Of a stretch of DNA of 5,869 bases, positions 1-5,037 are shown piece by piece. The position numbers were made by a program, and so were the translations under genes. This DNA is from Cyanobacteria bacterium UBA1186. Its GTDB lineage: Bacteria; Cyanobacteriota; Vampirovibrionia; Gastranaerophilales; Gastranaerophilaceae. Each line of letters begins with the position of its first letter. Within the stretch, counting starts at the first letter, position 1. The notes beneath the pieces were generated by a model, which was given only the letters and a program-made list of their open reading frames with translations, did no database searches and was not told the origin of the DNA. The stretch is from positions 27,746-33,614 of the forward strand of contig DBYM01000024.1 of assembly GCA_002309875.1 (NCBI GenBank), given 5' to 3'.

Positions 1-302
1 ACAACCTCTTCCTCTCTGTCATGCGAAGTCAAGGCCATAACTTTAATATCTTTATTAATTTCTTTGATTTTCAAAGTTGCTTCAATCCCGTTCATACCTG
101 CAAGACCTAAGTCCATAAGAACTATATCGGGCTTAAATTTTTCTATAAGCGAAAGTCCGTCTATTGCGTTGTCGCTTTCAGCAACTACGTTTATATCCTC
201 ATTTGAATTAAGTGCACATCTGAGCCCTACACGTGTTAATTTGAAATCTTCTATAATAATTACACTTATAGTTTTCTTTTTAATTTCAACAGAAGTTACC
301 AT
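1..302 (-). CDS. Response regulator, receiver domain (partial, C-terminus outside window)
   Basis: This is the N-terminal 100 residues of a two-component response regulator; the gene runs off the left edge. The visible part is a nearly complete CheY-like receiver domain. After a short lysine-rich lead (residues 1-11) comes the strand ending in the acidic pair E18-D19, then the phosphoacceptor D64 in VLMDLGLAGMNGIEAT, then the switch Thr T92 in MALTSHD. The conserved lysine near residue 114 and the output domain lie outside the window. The MDLGLAGMNGIEAT style is typical of NarL/FixJ regulators with a LuxR-type helix-turn-helix, so a DNA-binding output is likely but not seen. The proline usually found in the (M)PGMNG loop is alanine here. 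The ATG start is preceded by GAGGAG with a 7-base spacer. No histidine kinase is visible nearby, so the partner and signal are unknown. Confidence 0.9.
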   Translation of the reverse strand, partial: MVTSVEIKKKTISVIIIEDFKLTRVGLRCALNSNEDINVVAESDNAIDGLSLIEKFKPDIVLMDLGLAGMNGIEATLKIKEINKDIKVMALTSHDREEEV

Positions 303-310
303 TTCTCATC

Positions 311-316
311 TCCTCA
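311..316 (-). promoter_or_regulatory. Shine-Dalgarno of the response regulator
   Basis: GAGGAG lies 7 bases before the ATG at 302. A second ATG at 307-309 is out of frame and too close to this site, so the start at 302 is well supported. Confidence 0.75.
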
Positions 317-360
317 ATTATCTTCTACAAGACTATTAAATAATGGTAAATATTCTGAGT

Positions 361-382
361 ATATTAGACATGTATCTAATAT
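361..382. repeat. AT-rich inverted repeat, 8-bp arms with 6-base loop
   Basis: ATATTAGA (361-368) and TCTAATAT (375-382) are perfect inverted copies around CATGTA. The dyad sits just after the DUF512 stop codon and about 60 bases before the response regulator start. Neither strand has a T-run directly after it and the stem has no GC core, so it is a poor intrinsic terminator. It could be an operator for the response regulator, because a possible -10 (TAATAT, 361-366 on the minus strand) lies in one arm, or a weak mRNA 3' end structure. Confidence 0.5.
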
Positions 383-389
383 TTATTAA
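361..389 (-). promoter_or_regulatory. Weak candidate promoter for the response regulator
   Basis: On the minus strand TAATAT (361-366) could act as a -10, with TTAATA 17 bases upstream (384-389) as a poor -35 (4 of 6 matches to TTGACA). Transcription would start near 353, leaving a leader of about 50 bases. The region is so AT-rich that such matches occur by chance. Read-through from the upstream operon across the 83-base gap is equally possible. Confidence 0.22.
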
Positions 390-1654
390 AGATATTTGTT
401 AATGAAGTCTATAACTTCGCAAACGGAGTAATTATTGTAGGTAACAAAATAATTTTTACCTGTCTTTTGCTTTACATAGTCTAAGGAGTTTCCGTCAAGA
501 AATAATTCCGAATACGGTTTGAGCATTATCCCGGGGATTATTATATAATCAGCGTCAATATCTTTTGTTGAATTTATTAAATCTTCCGAGGTGATTAGTC
601 CGGCCACGGAAATTTTTTCTCCCCAATAAGTAGATTTTACAGGTTTTACGGTGGCATTGAGGTTCCTGACCTTATTCAATTTTTCGGAAATATATCTGAA
701 AGCCGATTCTGCCGCAACCGAGCAGGCAAAACATAGTGTCAGAGGTTTCTTAATTTCTTCAGGCAGTTCAAAAGAATCGAAATCATCAACTAATGACCGA
801 AGGGAGCCTACTCCGTCATCAAGTTGTGAGAAATTGCCGTAATATTCTGCGGCAGGAATTCCAAGGCCTGCTTTTATGAAAAATTCATCGGAACAGTACG
901 TCCTTTTGTATTTGCTTGCTATTGAGATTGTTTCTGATGCAATTTTCTTCGTTACCGTTTTTAATTTTTTCTCTCTGAATTTTGTAACTCCAACAGGAAC
1001 AATGGCTACCGATAAAAGGAATTCCCCCATTGTATCCAAATCTTTTAGGGTCCTTTCCAATTCGGCGCCGTCATTATATCCGGGACAAAGTACAATTTGT
1101 GCATGAAACGGAATTTCATGTTCTTTAAACCATGTTAAATTTTCCATTATTTTTGCCGCATTTGGGTTTTTAAGCATTTTAACACGCAGTTCCGGGTTCG
1201 TTGTATGAACAGATATATAGAAGGGCCCGAGATGCATTCGTGCAATTCGGTCTTTATCTTCCTGAGTAAGATTTGTTGTGGTTATATATGTTCCCTGCAG
1301 GTATGACAGCCTGTAATCATCGTCTTTTACATATAATGTGTCACGCAGTCCTTTGGGTTGTTGAGAAACAAAGCAGAATATGCAATTATTCAGGCAGGGT
1401 TTTACTTTGTCGAATACTGCCGACTCAAATATTATGCCCAAATCTTCATCAAAATCCTTCTCGAGTTCTATTACTTCTATATCTCCGTTTTTATTTTGGA
1501 TTTCTACGGTTATAAATTCATTCTTGCATAAGAAATTATAATCAATCATATCCTGCGGAGTTTGGTTGTCGATTGATATAAGGGTATCTCCTGCTTTGAT
1601 ATTTAACTCTTCCGCAATAGAGCCTTTGAGTACTCCGCTAATTTTTGCAGGCAC
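386..1654 (-). CDS. PDZ / radical SAM / DUF512 protein (TIGR03279-like)
   Basis: This is a 422-residue cytosolic radical SAM protein of unknown substrate, in the family known from Cyanobacteria and Firmicutes. In order it has a small PDZ-like domain (about 1-70: ISGVLKGSIAEELNIKAGD then LISIDN), a radical SAM core with the CxxxCxxC cluster motif CLNNCIFC (C87, C91, C94), and the DUF512 C-terminal half. Family signatures follow the cluster: FCFVSQQPKGLR, LYVKDDDYRLSYLQG, LCPGYNDG, TYCSDEFFIKAG and QLDDGVGSLRSL; the end has VAGLITSEDL, then IIIPGIMLK and LFLDG. The reading frame stays open to 1735, but that would overlap the PadR gene by 98 bases and add 27 residues ahead of the PDZ start. GTG at 1654 has AAGGAG with a 6-base spacer, so I start there. 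It is the third gene of its unit and overlaps the PadR gene by 17 bases. The family is confident; the reaction is not known. Confidence 0.93.
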   Translation of the reverse strand: MPAKISGVLKGSIAEELNIKAGDTLISIDNQTPQDMIDYNFLCKNEFITVEIQNKNGDIEVIELEKDFDEDLGIIFESAVFDKVKPCLNNCIFCFVSQQPKGLRDTLYVKDDDYRLSYLQGTYITTTNLTQEDKDRIARMHLGPFYISVHTTNPELRVKMLKNPNAAKIMENLTWFKEHEIPFHAQIVLCPGYNDGAELERTLKDLDTMGEFLLSVAIVPVGVTKFREKKLKTVTKKIASETISIASKYKRTYCSDEFFIKAGLGIPAAEYYGNFSQLDDGVGSLRSLVDDFDSFELPEEIKKPLTLCFACSVAAESAFRYISEKLNKVRNLNATVKPVKSTYWGEKISVAGLITSEDLINSTKDIDADYIIIPGIMLKPYSELFLDGNSLDYVKQKTGKNYFVTYNNYSVCEVIDFINKYL

Positions 1655-2150
1655 GTTCAACTCCTTCCAATAAGGAAATAAAATTTTTGTATTCACAGCC
1701 GAGGTTATCAAGTACCAATTCCGAATAGAAATCACCTTCGGCCTTTTCTGCAGACTGTTTGGCTTTAGAATACAGTATATTAGTTTGTGACTTTAATGTT
1801 TTAATAAGTTCAAGGGTTTCGTCTGAATCCAATATATCCGCACAATATAACTTCACCCTTGCTGTTGCAAGAAATTGAATAGGATTATCCTGAACAGGTG
1901 CTAACAATATTTTCTTTAGTTCACTACGTCCTAAATCCGTTATTGAATAGAAATTAGAAGGGCGGCCGCCTTTTGACATTGTCTTTTGGAATTTAATAAA
2001 TCCTGCAGTAACCAGCCTGTCGAGGGCGGGTTTTATAGTACCGATGCTTGGGGTAGTCAGTGCTGACAATGATGACCGTATGCTCTTAGAAATACCATAC
2101 ATTGTTGATACGCTTTTATTTAATGTATAAAGTATTAACAATTCTATCAT
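1638..2150 (-). CDS. PadR-family transcriptional regulator
   Basis: This 170-residue cytosolic protein has a PadR-type winged helix at about residues 1-82. The N-terminal helix begins MIELLILYTL, followed by YGISKSI (18-24), a recognition-helix segment PSIGTIKPALDRLVTAGFI (34-52), and the wing SKGGRPSNFYSITDLG (59-74) with the G-R...Y-x-(I/L)-T-x-x-G pattern of PadR proteins. Residues from about 90 to 170 are mostly helical, as expected of the PadR C-terminal dimerisation region (Vir_act_alpha_C-like). PadR proteins are usually repressors responding to small molecules; the ligand and target cannot be read here. Its ATG shares one base with the stop of the cyclic-di-GMP gene (TAATG), and its end overlaps the DUF512 gene. 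This suggests translational coupling and control of its own operon. No strong Shine-Dalgarno sits at the usual distance (AAGGAAG is about 12 bases away), which fits coupled translation. Confidence 0.88.
   Translation of the reverse strand: MIELLILYTLNKSVSTMYGISKSIRSSLSALTTPSIGTIKPALDRLVTAGFIKFQKTMSKGGRPSNFYSITDLGRSELKKILLAPVQDNPIQFLATARVKLYCADILDSDETLELIKTLKSQTNILYSKAKQSAEKAEGDFYSELVLDNLGCEYKNFISLLEGVERACKN
1661..1666 (-). promoter_or_regulatory. Shine-Dalgarno that sets the DUF512 gene start
   Basis: AAGGAG lies inside the end of the PadR coding region, 6 bases before GTG at 1652-1654. No comparable site was noted for the longer frame starting at 1735. An in-frame TTG at 1658-1660 abuts the site and is too close to be used. 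Confidence 0.8.
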
Positions 2151-4045
2151 TAGTCAGTCCAGTCTTCCTTCATTACGGACATAAATTCTCCGGCAAGTTT
2201 TTCACTCCATTTTGTACCTGCTTCGGACATAATTATGTTTATTGCTTTATTTTTAGTCATAGCCTTTCTGTACGGGCGATTTTCGAGCAAAGCAAAGTAT
2301 GAGTCAACAATTAAAATTATTTGAGATTCAATAGGAATACTATCTCCCGCTATTTTATTCGGGTATCCTGTTCCGTTCCAGTTTTCATGATGTTTTTCAA
2401 TAATCGGAATAATATCTGTAATAGGTGTTATTGGCTCAAGAATTTCTCTTGCGGCAATAACAGGGTGCTTTTTAATGGTAATTTTATCATCTTCACTCAA
2501 TTTTTCTTTTTTAGACAGAAGTTCCTTAGGAATTAAGGTGTTTCCGATGTCATATAACAAGATTGCGATTTTAAGTTTATCAAGTCGTTCTTTGTCGAGT
2601 TCAAAACGTTTTGCCAACAATGTCGCCAATAAAACCTTCTTCTTTGTTATGCCCATTTCATTTTCGGGGTTATACGTAGAAACCAACGTATCGGAAACTT
2701 GGTATAGGATTTCGTTGTTAATGTTCATTTCCTGAAGTTTTTTATTTAAAAGGCGTGAAGTTCTGTTGTCTATTGGGATTCTGTGTTTTGAAAGTATATC
2801 AACAAACGTATCAATAGCAACTTCCTGCCATGAGGTCTCGCTTATCGGCTTTGCAAGTGTTGTTCTGTTTCTGCCGTTGCGTTTAGATTCATACATTGCA
2901 TGGTCAACAAGTTCAAGCAGTTCATCAATATCTTCCGAGTGCTCAATATATGTTGCTACTCCGACACTGGCAGTGATTTTACCGATTTTTTCCAGAGTAA
3001 CTTCTGAAATCATTGTTCGTATTCTTTCCGCAAAAACCATACCCCCCTGAGAATCAACACCCGAGAGGATTACATTGAATTCTTCGCCGCCCATTCTTGC
3101 CGCAATATCAATAGAGCGGCAACTGTTTTTAAGCACTTCTGCGATTGCCTTGATTGCGATATCTCCGTAATTATGCCCGTATTGGTCATTAATTTTTTTC
3201 AGGTGGTCAAGGTCTATCCCTATGACTGTGAATTTTTGTTTTTGTCTTTTTGAACGTATGGCTTCTTTTTTTATGAATTCTTCGAAATATCTTCTGTTGT
3301 ACAAACCCGTCATACTGTCAGTAACAGCCTGTGCCTTAACTGCTTCAAACAGATCGGCTATTGTAATTGCAATTTCAATTTGTCTTGCAAAAAGGTTTAA
3401 AAAGTTTAATTCGTTAGATGTGGCATCTTCTCTTGATGAAAATACAACAAGCGAGCCAAACTGAAGTTGTTTATATGTAAGGGGGATTACTATATATGAT
3501 TCGATTTTTAGTCCTTTTAAGGCTTCTTTTATGGAATCTTCCGATATTGTCGGGGAGGCTTCTTTTATAAAATCGGCAATATTTGTTGCGCTGTATATAC
3601 TGCTTGATTCAATTGCATTAATCAGGTTTTCGGCCTGCGGAATTTTAAATCTGTAATCAGAGAACTCGCAGTTAAAATTCTTGGCAAATATATCGCCGAA
3701 TAAGTCACCTGAGGCTGCAACGAGTTGAATGTATTCCCCGTTATTATCAACCATTTTTTTTGCAATGCAACTGCCAAGATACCCGAGTTCACCCTGAAGG
3801 CTTCTTGTAATCGCATTCAATACACTAGATAGCGGCCTTGAAGAATTCATCATATCAAGGATATGGTGTAATGTGAGCATCTGCTTATTGGCAGTTTCGA
3901 GTTCTGTTGTTCTCGCTGCAATTTCCGCTTCCAACTTCGCATTTAACTCATAAACTTCCAATAAAGACCTGTTTCCCTGATAAACAGTCGTTTCTATCTT
4001 GTTGATTTGGTTTTTAATATTTTTTATATCGTCAAAGAAGCCCAC
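2150..4045 (-). CDS. GAF-GGDEF-degenerate HD-GYP cyclic-di-GMP signalling protein
   Basis: This 631-residue protein has no membrane segment or signal peptide, so it is probably cytosolic. In order: an N-terminal coiled coil (about 5-60, ending AKLEAEIAARTTELETANKQ), a GAF sensor (about 70-233), a GGDEF diguanylate cyclase domain (about 237-400) and an HD-GYP-like domain (about 405-625). The cyclase looks active: DSMTGLYNRRYFEEF opens it, metal residues D278/D280 lie in GIDLDHLKKIND, and GGEEF is at 319-323. RSID (310-313), five residues before GGEEF, is a classic product-inhibition site. The HD-GYP part keeps HP (527), HH (552-553), GTGYP and ENRPYRKAM, but the HD pair is Y498-D499, the lysine of DIGK is N502, and no histidine is seen at the usual upstream helix position. 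Phosphodiesterase activity is therefore doubtful. The frame opens at TTG 4066 (638 residues); GTG 4045 is preferred because AGGAAG precedes it and the promoter would place the RNA start near 4075. The gene heads a unit with padR and DUF512. Confidence 0.92.
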   Translation of the reverse strand: MGFFDDIKNIKNQINKIETTVYQGNRSLLEVYELNAKLEAEIAARTTELETANKQMLTLHHILDMMNSSRPLSSVLNAITRSLQGELGYLGSCIAKKMVDNNGEYIQLVAASGDLFGDIFAKNFNCEFSDYRFKIPQAENLINAIESSSIYSATNIADFIKEASPTISEDSIKEALKGLKIESYIVIPLTYKQLQFGSLVVFSSREDATSNELNFLNLFARQIEIAITIADLFEAVKAQAVTDSMTGLYNRRYFEEFIKKEAIRSKRQKQKFTVIGIDLDHLKKINDQYGHNYGDIAIKAIAEVLKNSCRSIDIAARMGGEEFNVILSGVDSQGGMVFAERIRTMISEVTLEKIGKITASVGVATYIEHSEDIDELLELVDHAMYESKRNGRNRTTLAKPISETSWQEVAIDTFVDILSKHRIPIDNRTSRLLNKKLQEMNINNEILYQVSDTLVSTYNPENEMGITKKKVLLATLLAKRFELDKERLDKLKIAILLYDIGNTLIPKELLSKKEKLSEDDKITIKKHPVIAAREILEPITPITDIIPIIEKHHENWNGTGYPNKIAGDSIPIESQIILIVDSYFALLENRPYRKAMTKNKAINIIMSEAGTKWSEKLAGEFMSVMKEDWTD

Positions 4046-4049
4046 TAAT

Positions 4050-4055
4050 CTTCCT
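4050..4055 (-). promoter_or_regulatory. Shine-Dalgarno for the cyclic-di-GMP gene GTG start
   Basis: AGGAAG precedes GTG 4043-4045, with a 6-base spacer from the AGGA core. The rival TTG at 4064-4066 has AGGAAA at 4072-4077, but the predicted RNA start near 4075 would cut into that site. The start is therefore moderately, not firmly, assigned. Confidence 0.5.
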
Positions 4056-4081
4056 GTCCTATTCAAATTAATTTCCTAATC

Positions 4082-4110
4082 AGTATAACATTTTTGATTA
4101 ACTTGTTCAA
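4082..4110 (-). promoter_or_regulatory. Sigma70-type promoter of the cyclic-di-GMP / padR / DUF512 unit
   Basis: On the minus strand, -35 TTGAAC (4105-4110) and -10 TATACT (4082-4087) are separated by exactly 17 bases. The -10 is preceded by TG at the extended -10 position (TGTTATACT). Transcription should start near 4075. It lies in the 57-78 base gap between the tRNA gene and the coding region, so the downstream unit has its own promoter and need not depend on nad transcription. Confidence 0.72.
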
Positions 4111-4118
4111 TATATTGA
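4107..4118. repeat. Perfect 12-bp palindrome overlapping the -35 box
   Basis: TCAATATATTGA reads the same on both strands. Four of its bases (4107-4110) lie in the -35 box TTGAAC, and it sits a few bases past the tRNA 3' end. This is a reasonable place for a repressor to act, and the PadR protein encoded in the same unit is an obvious candidate. An AT-rich 12-mer palindrome may also be chance. It is too short and GC-poor to be a terminator. Confidence 0.4.
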
Positions 4119-4123
4119 TAAAA

Positions 4124-4197
4124 CCTCCTTGACGGGAGTTGAACCCATGACCTCGGGCTTCGGAGACCCGCGCTCTATCCGACTGAGCTACAAGGAG
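4124..4197 (-). tRNA. tRNA-Arg, anticodon CCG (reads CGG)
   Basis: The 74-base cloverleaf is complete. The acceptor CTCCTTG pairs with CAAGGAG; T8-A9 follow; the D-stem GCTC/GAGC closes the loop AGTCGGATA; the anticodon stem CGGGT/GCCCG (one G-T pair) closes the loop CTCCGAA with anticodon CCG; the variable loop is AGGTC; the T-arm ATGGG/CCCGT has loop TTCAACT. The discriminator is G, as allowed for arginine tRNAs. CCA is not encoded (TTTT follows), so it must be added by the CCA-adding enzyme. The base before the tRNA (C4198) could pair with the discriminator and extend the stem, but standard T8-A9 spacing fixes the 5' end at 4197. It begins 6 bases after the nadC stop, so it is probably processed from the nad transcript by RNase P. 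It reads a codon expected to be rare in an AT-rich genome. Confidence 0.95.
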
Positions 4198-4203
4198 GTA
4201 TTA

Positions 4204-5037
4204 TTATTTGCAATCAAGGCCCAAGTCCAAAGGCATAGCCTTAGCGACTATTGCACTTGTTGATATAATATCAACACCTGTTTGAGCAATGCTTTCAACT
4301 GTTTCGAGTGTTACATTTCCGCTTGCTTCTGCAATGGCCTTACCGTTGATTATTTTAACGCATTCCTGCATTTCTTCACAAGACATATTGTCGAGCATTA
4401 TTATATCTGCTCCGCAACTCAATGCCTCTATTACCTGTGATTTTGTGTCGCACTCAACTTCAATTTTGTGTGCGTGTGATATATGTTTTTTTAACGTATT
4501 AACAGCAGCGGTGACTCCGCCTGCGGCAACAATGTGATTGTCCTTTATCATTGCGCAGTCTGACAAATTATAGCGGTGAAGGTTTCCTCCGCCTGTTTTG
4601 ACGGAATACTTTTCAAAAACTCTGAACAGAGGTGTTGTTTTTCTTGTATCAGCAATTTTTGCTTTATATTTTTCAATTTTCTTAACGTATTTATTTGTTT
4701 CTGTCGCAATTCCGCTCATTCTTTGAACGTAATTTAATGCGGTTCTTTCGCCAAGCAAAATGTATTTTGCGGGGCCTTCAATTTTTGCTATAACGTCACC
4801 TTTTTCTAAAGAATCCCCGTCATTTTTTAAAAATTCAATATTAATTTTCCCTGAAAGAGTTTCAAATACAGTGGTAAAAACATCTTTACCGCAGAATATT
4901 CCTTGCTCTCTTGATTTAAGTTCGCAATTCAAATTTTGTTCAGAAGGCATTAAATATTCTGTTGTTATATCTCCAAAACCGATATCTTCTTTTAAAGCTT
5001 GTTTAATATGGTCTTCGATTAAATATTTATCAAGCAT
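4204..5037 (-). CDS. nadC: Quinolinate phosphoribosyltransferase (carboxylating), NadC
   Basis: NadC (EC 2.4.2.19) converts quinolinate and PRPP to nicotinate mononucleotide, CO2 and pyrophosphate in de novo NAD synthesis. The 277-residue length is normal for this cytosolic enzyme. The N-terminal open-faced sandwich domain starts LIEDHIKQALKEDIGFGDIT; ERTALNYVQRMSGIAT (about 97-112) leads into the barrel. Substrate-binding motifs are intact: DTRKTTP (130-136), GGGNLHR (149-155), KDNHI (165-169), IEVEC (192-196), MLDN (214-217) and EASGN (237-241). The C-terminal GVDIISTSAIVAKAMPLDLGL matches the usual phosphate-binding end. The frame extends to an ATG at 5055, but ATG 5037 has AAAGGAG with a 7-base spacer and begins at the usual family N-terminus. 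It overlaps the nadB stop by 8 bases (ATGCTTGA), so the two are translationally coupled. Confidence 0.97.
   Translation of the reverse strand: MLDKYLIEDHIKQALKEDIGFGDITTEYLMPSEQNLNCELKSREQGIFCGKDVFTTVFETLSGKINIEFLKNDGDSLEKGDVIAKIEGPAKYILLGERTALNYVQRMSGIATETNKYVKKIEKYKAKIADTRKTTPLFRVFEKYSVKTGGGNLHRYNLSDCAMIKDNHIVAAGGVTAAVNTLKKHISHAHKIEVECDTKSQVIEALSCGADIIMLDNMSCEEMQECVKIINGKAIAEASGNVTLETVESIAQTGVDIISTSAIVAKAMPLDLGLDCK

Noticed and set aside
64..339. Plus-strand frame opposite the response regulator
   Set aside because: It is antisense to a clear receiver domain with its own Shine-Dalgarno and has no recognisable domain.
361..382. Intrinsic terminator for the DUF512 unit
   Set aside because: The stem is almost all A-T and no T-run follows it on the minus strand.
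2766..3050. Plus-strand frame opposite the GGDEF domain
   Set aside because: The minus strand encodes a well-conserved GGDEF domain here; the plus-strand translation is serine-rich low-complexity shadow sequence. The same applies to the other plus-strand frames at 651-842, 876-1106, 1273-1515, 2102-2735, 3222-3464, 4289-4537 and 4760-5065.
3622..3816. Second minus-strand frame inside the GAF region
   Set aside because: It lies in another frame of the GAF coding region and has no domain or start signal of its own.
4067..4123. Terminator after the tRNA
   Set aside because: Only TTTT follows the tRNA, and the nearby palindrome has no GC stem; the region is better explained as a promoter.
4124..4198. 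tRNA acceptor read as CCTCCTT/AAGGAGG (5' end at 4198)
   Set aside because: This shifts the T8-A9 positions and uses the discriminator as a paired base; CTCCTTG/CAAGGAG gives a standard cloverleaf with a G discriminator.
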